Shown here in pieces: positions 35,647 through 45,022 of a stretch of 64,000 nt of DNA (position 1 is its first letter; the number at the start of each line of letters is the position of its first letter). The notes beneath the pieces are model-generated. The model saw nothing but the letters and a program-made list of their open reading frames with translations, was not told the DNA's origin and made no database searches. A program made the position numbers and the translations under genes. This DNA comes from Aestuariibacter sp. Its GTDB lineage: Bacteria; Pseudomonadota; Gammaproteobacteria; Enterobacterales; Alteromonadaceae. The stretch is taken from the NCBI GenBank assembly GCA_017794925.1, contig CP051238.1:3613328-3677327 (forward strand). Reading direction: 5' to 3'.

Positions 35647-35979
35647 ATGAGTCCATTAATCTTTTTTAAGTGCCTTGCAGAAGACACGCGCCTGAAGTCT
35701 TTATTAATGATTGCTCAGGTAAATGAAGCCTGTGTGTGCGATTTGATGGAAGCGCTGCAACTTGACCAACCTAAGACGTCGCGTCATCTGGCGGAATTGC
35801 GAAAGTGCGGTCTGTTACAGGACCAACGCAGAGGCAAATGGGTGTATTACCGATTGCATCCTGATATGCCAGCATGGGCATTAACCGTACTACAGGAAAC
35901 GTTACAAAATAACACTGACTATATTCAAGCTGCGCTCCAGCGTATTCAGTGTTGTCAGCAACTAAATGGATGTTGCTGA
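35647..35979 (+). CDS. arsR: ArsR-family arsenic-responsive repressor
   Basis: This 110-residue winged-helix repressor has the ArsR arsenite-binding segment ACVCDLMEALQLDQPKTSRH with Cys29 and Cys31; the third Cys of E. coli ArsR is Met here. Extra Cys occur at residue 9 and at the C-terminus (CCQQLNGCC). GKWVYYRLHP is the wing. It heads an operon with arsC, arsH and acr3. Arsenite would release it from the operator just upstream. Confidence 0.92.
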   Translation: MSPLIFFKCLAEDTRLKSLLMIAQVNEACVCDLMEALQLDQPKTSRHLAELRKCGLLQDQRRGKWVYYRLHPDMPAWALTVLQETLQNNTDYIQAALQRIQCCQQLNGCC

Positions 35980-36008
35980 TCCAGTTCAAATTAATCACCG
36001 AGACCAGT

Positions 36009-36479
36009 ATGAAAATTTTATATATCTGCACCCATAATCGCTGCCGCAGTATTTTGTCTGAAGCTATTACAAACCATCTGGCAAGTGACGTTATCACGGC
36101 TAAAAGCGCAGGCAGTCAGCCAGTAGGTCAGGTTCATCCATTATCACTGAAATATCTGGCTGAAGCCGGTATCGCGACCGATAGGCTGCAAAGCCAATCA
36201 TGGGATGAATTTGAAGCATTCGCGCCTGATGTCGTTGTTACTGTCTGTGATTCTGCGGCAGGCGAAACCTGCCCGGTGTGGTTCGGGAAATCTGTGAAAG
36301 TGCACTGGGGGCTGAGTGACCCGTCAAAGCTAACTGGCAGTGATGACGACATTGCTGACGCTTTCAGAGACACCATTTCACAGATTTCAATGCGGGTAAA
36401 TGCATTAAAAGCTATCGCGGAAAAACCGTATACCCCTGAAAGCTTACGCACAGCACTTCAAGAACTAGGCGCACAATAA
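36009..36479 (+). CDS. arsC: Arsenate reductase, low-molecular-weight phosphatase type
   Basis: This 156-residue protein (ATG 36009, [10 protein letters not shown]) has the Cys-x5-Arg loop CTHNRCRS (nucleophile Cys7), the redox pair Cys80 and Cys88 in [13 protein letters not shown], and the DPS segment WGLSDPSK. It is of the thioredoxin-linked class that reduces arsenate to arsenite for export by Acr3. It overlaps arsH by one base (TAATG). Confidence 0.9.
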   Translation: MKILYICTHNRCRSILSEAITNHLASDVITAKSAGSQPVGQVHPLSLKYLAEAGIATDRLQSQSWDEFEAFAPDVVVTVCDSAAGETCPVWFGKSVKVHWGLSDPSKLTGSDDDIADAFRDTISQISMRVNALKAIAEKPYTPESLRTALQELGAQ

Positions 36480-37198
36480 TGACCATCACTGATACCACTT
36501 TGCCGAATGTAGATACTCAGCAGTTTCAGTTGCCAGATGTAGAAAAGCTCAATGGAGCGCCCTTACCTCATTCTCCCCGCATTTTATTGTTATACGGTTC
36601 ATTACGAGCCCGTTCTTTCAGTCGCCTGGTTGTCGAAGAATCTGCCAGACTGCTATTGGCCATGGGAGCAGAAGTAAAAATCTTTAACCCAGAAGGCCTA
36701 CCGCAAACTGACTCAGGCGAAGACAACCATCCCAAAGTGAGTGAGTTGAGAGAACTAATGATGTGGTCAGAAGGACAGGTCTGGTGTTCTCCTGAGCGAC
36801 ATGGCGCAATGACCAGTATTTTTAAGAGCCAGATTGACTGGGTACCGCTAAACCTGGGCGGGGTAAGACCCACTCAGGGCAAGACACTGGCAGTGATGCA
36901 AGTCTGTGGCGGCTCACAATCCTTCAACGTGGTGAATCAATTGCGTGTTTTGGGGCGGTGGATGCGGATGGTGACCATTCCTAATCAATCCTCCGTGGCA
37001 AAAGCATTTCTGGAGTTTGATGACAACGACCGTATGAAGCCCTCCCCCTATTACAACCGTATCGTAGATGTCATGGAGGAACTGATGAAATTTACCTTGC
37101 TGTTACGTCACAACAAGGACCATTTTGTCGACCGCTATTCAGAGCGTGTGGAATCAGCCGAACAGGTCAGCCAACGCGTAAACCAACGAAATATTTAG
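36479..37198 (+). CDS. arsH: ArsH, NADPH-dependent FMN oxidoreductase
   Basis: This 239-residue flavoprotein is of the ArsH type, which oxidises trivalent methyl- and aromatic arsenicals to less toxic pentavalent forms. It has the FMN-phosphate loop [40 protein letters not shown] and [20 protein letters not shown]. It starts on the last base of the arsC stop. Confidence 0.93.
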   Translation: MTITDTTLPNVDTQQFQLPDVEKLNGAPLPHSPRILLLYGSLRARSFSRLVVEESARLLLAMGAEVKIFNPEGLPQTDSGEDNHPKVSELRELMMWSEGQVWCSPERHGAMTSIFKSQIDWVPLNLGGVRPTQGKTLAVMQVCGGSQSFNVVNQLRVLGRWMRMVTIPNQSSVAKAFLEFDDNDRMKPSPYYNRIVDVMEELMKFTLLLRHNKDHFVDRYSERVESAEQVSQRVNQRNI

Positions 37199-37226
37199 CC
37201 TGTCAATACAATGAAAGGAATAGAAA

Positions 37227-38243
37227 ATGGGATTATTTGAGCGATACCTTTCCGTTTGGGTAGGCTTGGCGATACTGGCAGGCATTGCAGCAGGTGCAGT
37301 AGTGCCAGGTATTTTCTCGGCTGTCGCCGCATTGGAATATGCACAGGTCAACCTGGTCATTGCGGTACTGATTTGGGTGATGATTTTCCCCATGATGGTA
37401 CAGATAGACTTCACATCCATTAAAGATGTCGGCAACAAGCCCAAAGGGCTCGTATTGACGCTGGTGATCAACTGGCTGATAAAGCCTTTCACAATGGCGT
37501 TGCTGGGCTGGCTGTTTTTTAAAGGCATATTTGCTGACTGGGTTGACCCAACCACAGCGACCGAATATATCGCAGGCATGATTTTACTCGGTGTTGCCCC
37601 CTGCACCGCCATGGTATTTGTGTGGAGTCAGCTCACCAAAGGCGACGCAAATTACACCCTGGTCCAGGTATCCATAAACGATATTATTATGATTTTCGCC
37701 TTTGCGCCTATTGCGGGTTTATTGCTGGGTGTGACTGATATCACGGTACCATGGGACACACTGTTGCTTTCAGTCGTGCTTTACGTACTGATACCGCTGG
37801 TGGCGGGTGCATTAGTACGTAGCAAACTGGATAAGTCCAACGACCACACGGTATTAAATGGTTTTCTCGCGACTATGAAGCCTTGGTCAATTATCGGGTT
37901 GCTGGCCACCGTAGTCCTGTTATTTGGTTTTCAATCCGATACGATTCTGGCCAAGCCCCAGGCCATCGTGTTGATTGCGATTCCGTTATTAATTCAAACC
38001 TATGGGATCTTTGCGCTGGCGTACGTTATTGCCAAACAAATGAAGCTGCCTCATAACATTGCCGCCCCGGCCTGTATGATTGGCACATCTAATTTCTTTG
38101 AACTTGCGGTTGCCGTTGCCATTTCCTTGTTTGGCTTACACTCAGGCGCGGCACTTGCCACGGTAGTCGGTGTACTGGTAGAGGTACCGGTTATGCTGTC
38201 TTTAGTCTGGTTTGCCAACCGTACCCGAAGTTGGTTTGACTAA
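37227..38243 (+). CDS. acr3: Acr3-type arsenite efflux transporter
   Basis: This 338-residue, ten-helix permease exports arsenite from the cytoplasm. ACR3 signatures include [16 protein letters not shown], the essential Cys in [13 protein letters not shown], and the Glu in [17 protein letters not shown]. It ends the ars operon; a weak hairpin follows at about 38250-38275. Confidence 0.93.
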   Translation: MGLFERYLSVWVGLAILAGIAAGAVVPGIFSAVAALEYAQVNLVIAVLIWVMIFPMMVQIDFTSIKDVGNKPKGLVLTLVINWLIKPFTMALLGWLFFKGIFADWVDPTTATEYIAGMILLGVAPCTAMVFVWSQLTKGDANYTLVQVSINDIIMIFAFAPIAGLLLGVTDITVPWDTLLLSVVLYVLIPLVAGALVRSKLDKSNDHTVLNGFLATMKPWSIIGLLATVVLLFGFQSDTILAKPQAIVLIAIPLLIQTYGIFALAYVIAKQMKLPHNIAAPACMIGTSNFFELAVAVAISLFGLHSGAALATVVGVLVEVPVMLSLVWFANRTRSWFD

Positions 38244-38274
38244 CCGCTAAAGCCTGACGCCAGTGCGCGTCGGG

Positions 38275-39339
38275 CTACTCTTGCTCAAACGAAACAACAA
38301 AACGCATTCCCAGTAATACCGTATCTTCAATGCTACGTGACGCGCCAGGTGAACCTATCCACTGAATGTTTGGCTGAACAGACAGGTAGTCGTTCACCGC
38401 AGCAGAATAAGTGAATTCCACCACCGATTCACCGCCAGAAACAGGTCTTTCTGTAAACTCAGACACCCTGGCATATGCCCACGCGATTCCCCAACTATCG
38501 GCTGGCCGGTTTATCACGTTTGCATCAGCTGTCAGGCCAACGGCGTAAAATTCGTCGAAGAAATTAAATGCTGACGCCCCAGCCCCGATTCGCCCGAATA
38601 CGGTCACATCATCGAATACCTGCTCCCCACGCAAATACCATCCGGCATTTCGTTGCCCGGTGCTCACCAGTGTATCCAGATACGTTGTATCGTCAGAATA
38701 CTGCCACCAGCCCAACAGAACCCGAGAGGTATCACTCTGGTACTCATATTCTGCGGTGGTAAGGATAGGCGTTTTATTAGGTTGAGTGCTTGGCTGTCGA
38801 AAATAGAGTGGCGGCGAACCCGGAGCACCATCAGTAAAGGCCAGCTTTACAGTATGATCACCCGTAAAATAAGCAAATTTTGCCGTAACACCTGGCGCCG
38901 GATACGTACCCGGTCCATTAGGACCACTTAAACCAAACACCGATCCCATGCCAAACGCGCTCTGGACAAACAGGTTTGAACTTTCAATAACATCAAAATC
39001 GTAGTTTAAATCGTAAATGCCGAACAATGCAGATACGTGTTCATTGCGATATTCAAGCGCCAGCTTACCCCAGTGTAGACCGGCTGTATTTGCTTCGATA
39101 TTGCTCACGCCCTGCTCATCGCCCACCAAATCCGATGCGGAATTGTTATCGGTGAGCCAAATCTCGGAGTGAAGCTTTATGTTTGGAGTAATAGAATACT
39201 CAATGCCAAAGGCAGAGTAATACAACAACGCCGAGGATTCATCCAAACCACCTTGCACATTGGCAAAACTGTCTACCACGACTTCAGCGTAAATCTCTGT
39301 TTCATTCGGCAGTGCGTCGGTTGAAATTAAATCAATCAA
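38275..39339 (-). pseudogene. OprB-family porin without a signal peptide (probable N-terminal truncation)
   Basis: This 354-residue frame has the carbohydrate-selective porin (OprB) pattern: alternating beta strands, GIEYSITPNIKLHSEIW, LFGIYDLNYDFDV, FGMGSVFGLSG, ALEYEYQSDT-like turns, and a C-terminal strand ending in FEQE. There is no signal peptide: an in-frame TAA lies 18 nt before the TTG at 39339, and neither of the other two frames offers one. Without export the product cannot reach the outer membrane, so the gene is probably broken. The upstream region holds only a hairpin at 39555-39583. A short upstream exon-like start elsewhere is excluded. Confidence 0.65.
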
Positions 39340-39554
39340 ACAGCTACCTGCGTTTTTTTATATGCCTGTTAATACTTCCAGAAGGCCAGACAATCGCTCT
39401 GTGACAATTTTATGCCGGCATCCTAACGGTCTTTCCTTATCATAATTCAGCCGGTGTCGTAATTACCAGCTTGATTGTCCGCAACGCAACAATAATAACA
39501 ATCCAGGAATGACTACAATAACGGCCAAAAAAAGAAGGGAATAGTAGACTTTGG

Positions 39555-39583
39555 GAGAATTGCAGGGCTTTTCGCCCTGCAAT
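39555..39583. terminator. Hairpin after the MFS gene
   Basis: TTGCAGGGC-TTTT-CGCCCTGCAA forms a 9-bp stem just downstream of the MFS stop (39599, minus). There is no T run on the minus strand, so it is a weak terminator. Confidence 0.45.
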
Positions 39584-39598
39584 TAGAGAAATCGAGCG

Positions 39599-40807
39599 TC
39601 AGGCTGGCGCCTTTACAAACTGAATGTTTTGTTGGCGCATGAGTACATAACTTAACGCCCACATCAGAAAACCACCGAAGAACAGCATAGCCGAAGCGTA
39701 GCCCGTTTGGTTAAAGGTGGCCCCGCTTGCCAGCAATGCTCCCCCCACCCAAGGACCAATTGCATTCGCCGTATTGAATGCACACTGAACCAGCGCACCA
39801 ATCATTGCGTGTCCGGTCGGAGAGACTTCCAGTAACATTGACTGAATAACAGCCGCAAGGCCCACACTGGCGCCCAAGCAAAATACCGCAGCATAAAGCA
39901 GCCAGATATTATGAGCAGCCTGCACATATAAGATGGCAATAATGACACTACATAACAACGCAATACCGGTTGTGCTGACCGGTGATTTATCCGCCAGTTT
40001 GCCACACGCCCAGTTGCCGATTGTAGTCCCGATACCAAACATCATCATGGCAATGGAAATAGTGTATTCCGGCGTTTCAGTTACCACCAGTATCGTGTCG
40101 GCCAGGTACGTGTAAATACAAAACACACCGCCAAAGCCAATGAAAATAATCCCTGAAATCGACCATACCAATTTGTTTTTAAGCACCCCAAACTCGTCTT
40201 TAAGACTTGTCGGGTTAGTCACCGGGCGGCTTGGCACAAGTTTATAAACCAGTATCGTTGCAATGAACGCCAGTACGGCAACCACCGCCATACACAGACG
40301 CCAGCTCAGATATTGCCCAACCAGTGTTGCCATTGGGACACCAACAATGGTTGCTATCGTTAAACCGGAAAACACAAATGACATATAGCTGGCGCGCTTA
40401 CCCACCGGCGCCATACTGGCGGCAACCAGTAGTGAGGTCGCAAAATAGGCACCGTGCGGCATACCTGACAGAACACGGTAAAACACCATTTCTGGTAACG
40501 ACGTCGCGATTGCGCTCAAACCATTTGCGACACACATCATACCGGTAAATAACATTAGCGCTGTGCGGCGATTCATTTTGTTGGTCAGCAACATAAACAA
40601 GGGCGCACCGATCACTACACCAATGGCATAGCCACTGATCACGTACCCCGCGGCAGACGGCGTTACGTCAAACGATGCAGCAATCAACGGCAGCATCGAC
40701 ATGGAAGCAAATTCTGTCAAACCAAGAATAAATGTCCCCAGGGCCATAATAAATATGGGCCAGAACGTGGACGACTTAGCAGACCCTTGTGGTGCAGTCA
40801 CAGACAT
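39599..40807 (-). CDS. MFS exporter, DHA1 AraJ/YdhP-like
   Basis: This 402-residue, 12-helix protein starts at ATG 40807 behind AAGAGG. It has the motifs TEFASMSMLPLIAASFDVT, SGYAIGVVIGAPL, NRRTALMLF and YRVLSGMPHGAYFATSLL of the DHA1 group that includes AraJ and YdhP, which export small molecules or drugs. The gene is preceded by a structured RNA leader of about 195 nt, so it is likely regulated after transcription starts. Confidence 0.88.
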   Translation of the reverse strand: MSVTAPQGSAKSSTFWPIFIMALGTFILGLTEFASMSMLPLIAASFDVTPSAAGYVISGYAIGVVIGAPLFMLLTNKMNRRTALMLFTGMMCVANGLSAIATSLPEMVFYRVLSGMPHGAYFATSLLVAASMAPVGKRASYMSFVFSGLTIATIVGVPMATLVGQYLSWRLCMAVVAVLAFIATILVYKLVPSRPVTNPTSLKDEFGVLKNKLVWSISGIIFIGFGGVFCIYTYLADTILVVTETPEYTISIAMMMFGIGTTIGNWACGKLADKSPVSTTGIALLCSVIIAILYVQAAHNIWLLYAAVFCLGASVGLAAVIQSMLLEVSPTGHAMIGALVQCAFNTANAIGPWVGGALLASGATFNQTGYASAMLFFGGFLMWALSYVLMRQQNIQFVKAPA

Positions 40808-41003
40808 GAAACCTCTTAATAAAAACTGATAAAAACAACAGACAGCCACCCCGAAAACTTTCAAAAGCGAAAATTCAGGGTAGCTACTTAACCTTGTAGG
40901 GAAACCAGCAGTCCTGCTGGTAAAGTCGGCAAGCTCATTAGAATTGTAGGTAGAGGGAACGACCTGCCGATGTGTAATTTGTTTTATGCTGCATTACAGC
41001 ATT
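40808..41003 (-). promoter_or_regulatory. Structured 5' leader of the MFS gene
   Basis: On the minus strand a TATAAT (41015-41010) gives a start near 41003. The leader can form, in order, a hairpin ATGCTG/CAGCAT (41002-40986), a stem CGGCA/TGCCG enclosing AGGT/ACCT (40969-40927), ACCAGCAG/CTGCTGGT (40921-40904), and a 12-bp stem AGCUACCCUGAA/UUCGGGGUGGCU with two U-G pairs (40885-40844), followed by GTCTGTTGTTTTT. The last stem plus T-rich tract looks like a conditional terminator. No known riboswitch class is recognised. Confidence 0.55.
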
Positions 41004-41078
41004 TGTGCCATTATACGCGACATTGGGCAAAAGTATAAAGCCTAATCATCGCGATAATATGTTTTTTCGCCCTGCTAT

Positions 41079-41450
41079 TTATGCTTGGGGTAAATACTCT
41101 GAGCCAGCGGCGGCGGTAAAAGCCATTTCAACCAACCACTCAGGATCGGCCAACTCCACTTTCACACATGCCCTGCTTGGTGCTGTGCCTTCATCAAACC
41201 AGTTATCCCAAACCTGATTCAATCGTTCTACGTTCTCAAAGTCAGTGATATAGATAGTTACCGTTAAGATACGTCCTTTATCGCTGCCAATCATGGCCAG
41301 CATATCTTCTGCCTGCTTAAATACCTGCTCGACCTGACCCTCGATATCCGTAATGCCCTCACATTCCGGTACTTCTACAAAGTTGGCAATACCGTTAAAT
41401 ACCGTAATTTCTGACCAACGACGCGTGGGATTAATGCGATGAATTTTCAT
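41079..41450 (-). CDS. RidA/YjgF-family protein
   Basis: This 123-residue protein (ATG 41450, AGGATGG site) belongs to the RidA family, which hydrolyses reactive enamine/imine intermediates. It shows DIEGQVEQVFKQAEDMLA, the VTIYITDFENVERLNQVWDNWF stretch (split over two motifs) and the Arg in APSRACVKVELADPEWLVE. RidA trimers are cytoplasmic. It is divergent from the hydrolase at 41566. Confidence 0.88.
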   Translation of the reverse strand: MKIHRINPTRRWSEITVFNGIANFVEVPECEGITDIEGQVEQVFKQAEDMLAMIGSDKGRILTVTIYITDFENVERLNQVWDNWFDEGTAPSRACVKVELADPEWLVEMAFTAAAGSEYLPQA

Positions 41451-41565
41451 AACCATCCTAATTAAATTGAGTGCGCGCAGTATACAGACAAGCAGACAAC
41501 GATGCATCGACATCAATAACGCTCACTTGGTATAGTAGACAGTACATAAACTAGGATTTAAAAAC

Positions 41566-42210
41566 ATGAACGTCGTTGTTATTCCCGTTACCCCCTTTGC
41601 GCAAAACTGTTCTCTTATCTGGGATTCCGCCTCTATGGAGGGCGCGCTGGTTGATCCGGGTGGTGATGTGGAAAAGATCCAGCAAGCAGTCTCCAGCCAC
41701 GGCGTGAACATCAAAAAGATCATTCTTACTCATGGTCACCTGGATCATGTGGGGGGCACACTGGCTGTTGCTAAGCACTACGACGCCCCTATTGTTGGCC
41801 CCCATACCGGCGATAAGTTCTGGCTGGATGCCCTCATGCAACAAAGTCAGATGTTTGGTTTTCCGCCATCGACGCCGTTTAATCCTGATCAGTGGTTAAA
41901 CGAAGGCGATACTATTTCGGTTGGTAACCTGACGCTGGATGTACTGCACTGCCCTGGGCATACACCTGGCCACGTCGCATTGGTAGAACGCACCAGCAAT
42001 CAGGTAATAGTGGGTGACATTTTATTCGCTGGGTCAATTGGCCGCACTGACTTTCCTCAGGGTAACCATGCACAATTGCTGGAAGCCATTCGTACAAAAC
42101 TGTTTACTCTCCCCGATGAAATGAAAGTCTATCCGGGTCACGGCCCGACCACAACCATCGGTAAAGAGCGTACCACCAACCCCTTTGTCGCCGACAGCAA
42201 ATACGGCTAG
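41566..42210 (+). CDS. Metallo-beta-lactamase-fold hydrolase, YcbL-like (glyoxalase II-type)
   Basis: This 214-residue enzyme has the metal-binding THGHLDH motif, LHCPGHTPGHVAL, and the Asp and final His of GDILFAGSIGRTDF and YPGHGPTTTIGKER. These fit the YcbL group, cytoplasmic thioesterases related to glyoxalase II that act on glutathione thioesters. It is monocistronic. Confidence 0.88.
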   Translation: MNVVVIPVTPFAQNCSLIWDSASMEGALVDPGGDVEKIQQAVSSHGVNIKKIILTHGHLDHVGGTLAVAKHYDAPIVGPHTGDKFWLDALMQQSQMFGFPPSTPFNPDQWLNEGDTISVGNLTLDVLHCPGHTPGHVALVERTSNQVIVGDILFAGSIGRTDFPQGNHAQLLEAIRTKLFTLPDEMKVYPGHGPTTTIGKERTTNPFVADSKYG

Positions 42211-42338
42211 CAAACAGAACGACGCGTTGTATCCATAGGAAATCCCGATAGTTAACAAAAAAATAACTATTTGATTAGACCCGCACCGTACTCCACCATT
42301 TCGTTGGCCAATGTAAGACAACGAAAAGGAAAAATACG

Positions 42339-43274
42339 ATGAAGGCTTTGCTTAAGTGTGCTCTGTTGCTCGTCATCAGTGCCAGTGGACTATCAACAGC
42401 GTTTGCCCAACAGCCTCAGGGCATTTCAATGAAAAATACCGAAGCACAGGCGTTTCTCGGCTCGCCCATTCGTCTGTATCCGGACAATACAGATATGCAA
42501 ACTAGTGACCGCGAACAATGGGGGCATCTGTCTCTGTCACTCCCAGGCGGCTTCACCAGCAACCAGTATTTAATTCGCAATGTAACAAACCCTTCACTGT
42601 ACGCTTTTTTGCCTGAGCCCGGCACATCTACGGGTACCGCCGTTATTGTGGCCCCGGGTGGTGCGTTTCTGTCGCTGGCAGTGCAAACAGAGGGCGCAGA
42701 CATCGCCCGGGCGCTCAATAAACGCGGCATTACCGCATTTGTTTTAACCTATACCCTCAACAAAACACCTCGCGATATACCTGGCTACCAGAAAATAGTC
42801 GCCGATGTATTTGGCGCTAAGGCGCGTGGAGAAGAGCCTGATATCTTTGTGCCACAAGCTCCTAAAGATGCCTTAACGGCACTGCACTACGTGAAAACAC
42901 ATGCCAGTAAATACAATGTGGATCCGGCAAAAATAGGCTTCTTGGGTTTCTCTGCAGGTGCCATGACCTCAATATCAGCGTCAATCGCAGACACCGACAA
43001 CCGCCCTGCTTTTCTGGGATACGTTTACGGTCCCATGAATGCCATTGAAGTACCGGCCAATGCCCCGCCGCTGTTCGCCGCCATCGCGCTGGATGATGGC
43101 TTATTTGGGCGTATGGGACTGGAACTCGTGGGGGCATGGCAAAAACAAAACCTGCCGGTTGAACTGCACGCTTATGAAAAAGGCGAGCATGGTTTTGGCG
43201 CCGGACGACCCGGCACCACCAGTATGGGCATGATAGACCAGTTTGTGGCCTGGTTGGCAACGCACAACATGTAG
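42339..43274 (+). CDS. Secreted alpha/beta-hydrolase (esterase-like)
   Basis: This 311-residue protein has a signal peptide (cleavage after AFA) and an alpha/beta-hydrolase fold: oxyanion region VAPGGAFLSLAVQTEG, nucleophile elbow GFSAG, Asp in IALDDGLFG, and the His in KGEHGFG. The layout is that of BD-FAE or acetyl-xylan-esterase-like carbohydrate esterases. The substrate is not determined. A ribosome-binding site AAAGGA precedes the start. Confidence 0.82.
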   Translation: MKALLKCALLLVISASGLSTAFAQQPQGISMKNTEAQAFLGSPIRLYPDNTDMQTSDREQWGHLSLSLPGGFTSNQYLIRNVTNPSLYAFLPEPGTSTGTAVIVAPGGAFLSLAVQTEGADIARALNKRGITAFVLTYTLNKTPRDIPGYQKIVADVFGAKARGEEPDIFVPQAPKDALTALHYVKTHASKYNVDPAKIGFLGFSAGAMTSISASIADTDNRPAFLGYVYGPMNAIEVPANAPPLFAAIALDDGLFGRMGLELVGAWQKQNLPVELHAYEKGEHGFGAGRPGTTSMGMIDQFVAWLATHNM

Positions 43275-43298
43275 TTACCAGCCCTACCAAGCTGAAAC

Positions 43299-44924
43299 TT
43301 AACGCAGGGCCGTTGCTAACACTGCTCCCATCGTGCCGGCTAACACCGCATATAACAGCAGTACCACGGCGGTCCGTTTCAGAATATTCCCGTCCTGGTG
43401 CTGCAAGCCAAGAATAGCCGTGACTGCCACTATGTTGTTTATACACACCATATTACCCATTGCTGCGCCAACATTTTGCAGAGCCATGGTAACGGCAATC
43501 GGCAATCCCAACTCAGTGGCAATGGTATATTGAATGCCCGAAAACGTGAGATTGGAAATAGTCGCAGAACCAGAAAAGAATGAGCCCAATGCCCCGAGGA
43601 CCGGTGCAAAGAAACTCCAATTATCACCTGCCAGCGCAGCCAAATGCTGTCCTATGAGTGATACAGAAGACGTTTCGCCACCTAGCATCATCATATTCAC
43701 AAACACCAATGCGCCGAGCAATGCGAAAAACGGACTTTTCATCCGCGAAGCTGTTTGCACACAAATCACTGACATACGTTCTCTGAAAGTACTGACGCCG
43801 TAGCTGTATACACTCACCACCGCAATAACAATGAAAGGCAAAATCGACGGCACATACAAAACACTGTGTCGCCACTGAGTAGCGGTGTCCAGAATGCCAT
43901 CTAAAGTTACAACCAGACTGGCACTCACGGTAAGCTGACCTAGCGCACCTAAGGATACCGAGATGTTAGGCTCAGAGGCTTGTAATAGTCCTTTTAATCC
44001 TAAATCCGGCAAGCGTGTCAGTACCAATAACAAAATGGTGCCCCATAATGGAAATGTCGCCTTCAACAGCTCACCAACAGATGGCGCAGGTCTTTCTTCA
44101 CTGCTCGCTGCTGTAGCGTCCTTTTCAGCATCTTGACCCGTTAATCCCACGCCAAACCAGGCAAGTAGTAATGACAACAACAAGCCAATAAAGCCGCCCA
44201 ACAAGGATGGAAATTCTACGCTGAAAAAACTCAGCGCCAGGTAAGGCAGAGTGCAGGCACAGGTTGCCAGCACAACAAAAACGCTGTTGCGAATAATTTG
44301 TTGCCAGGAAGGCAACACTAGCCTTAGCGCAATAAATACAATGACCGGTGCAACAATAGTGTTGATAATAGCCGCATACTTGGCTGACGCCATTAGCGTC
44401 GTTTCGGGCAAGGATAATAGGGAAAGACCAAACCACACCGGGGTCCCCATCGCACCGAATGTCACCGGAATAGTGTTAAGCACCAGGCAAAACACGGCTA
44501 CACGCAAAGGCGCAAAGCCCAGGCCGCATAAAACGGGCGCGGCTATCGCTGCCGGTGTGCCAAATCCACTGGCTCCCTCTATGAGAAAGGCAAAGGCCCA
44601 CCCAACAATCATTAGCTGTGCCACGGGGTTTGAACTAACGCTATTCAAAGCACGTTTGAGGATGTCCAGCGCGCCGGTGACGTCCATACTTTTAAACAAA
44701 AAAATAGCGCCAGCGATTATGACCAGAGGCGTTAACGCGAGCAGTAATCCACTGATTACATTGGCGTTAATCAGTGTGGCGGACTGCTGCCCGAGCAATA
44801 ATACCAAGCTGTAAGCGATGCAGGCACACAGTGGCAATGCCTTGCTCGATGCCATGCTATTGGGTTTAACCATTAGGAAAATCAGTAACAGCAGCGGCGC
44901 ATATGCCGCAAAAAGAGTGAGCAT
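43299..44924 (-). CDS. lldP: L-lactate permease family transporter
   Basis: This 541-residue protein has about 13-14 helices and the LctP/LldP signatures GASGFGTPAAIAAPVL, NTIPVTFGAMGTPVWFGL and, at the C-terminus, NVGAAMGNMVCINNIVAV. The family imports lactate and glycolate with protons. Together with dld in the same window it gives uptake and oxidation of lactate, although the two genes are far apart. Confidence 0.9.
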   Translation of the reverse strand: MLTLFAAYAPLLLLIFLMVKPNSMASSKALPLCACIAYSLVLLLGQQSATLINANVISGLLLALTPLVIIAGAIFLFKSMDVTGALDILKRALNSVSSNPVAQLMIVGWAFAFLIEGASGFGTPAAIAAPVLCGLGFAPLRVAVFCLVLNTIPVTFGAMGTPVWFGLSLLSLPETTLMASAKYAAIINTIVAPVIVFIALRLVLPSWQQIIRNSVFVVLATCACTLPYLALSFFSVEFPSLLGGFIGLLLSLLLAWFGVGLTGQDAEKDATAASSEERPAPSVGELLKATFPLWGTILLLVLTRLPDLGLKGLLQASEPNISVSLGALGQLTVSASLVVTLDGILDTATQWRHSVLYVPSILPFIVIAVVSVYSYGVSTFRERMSVICVQTASRMKSPFFALLGALVFVNMMMLGGETSSVSLIGQHLAALAGDNWSFFAPVLGALGSFFSGSATISNLTFSGIQYTIATELGLPIAVTMALQNVGAAMGNMVCINNIVAVTAILGLQHQDGNILKRTAVVLLLYAVLAGTMGAVLATALR

Positions 44925-45022
44925 TTAAAGAGGCTTTCCGTGCAATAGGTGTGGTACTACTGTAAAACAAACACCGAAAACATTGAATGGGCCGTCTTTG
45001 ATGCAGCACAAGTTAGTCTGTA

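Noticed and set aside
42240-42265. Inverted repeat ATAGTTA...TAACTAT after the metallo-beta-lactamase-fold gene
   Set aside because: Low GC content and no T run after it; too weak to call a terminator.
42862-43446. 194-codon minus-strand ORF overlapping the esterase and permease ends
   Set aside because: Covers parts of two good genes on other frames; no domain pattern.
44251-44814. 187-codon plus-strand ORF opposite the lactate permease gene
   Set aside because: Antisense to a clear membrane transporter gene; no ribosome-binding site or domain features.
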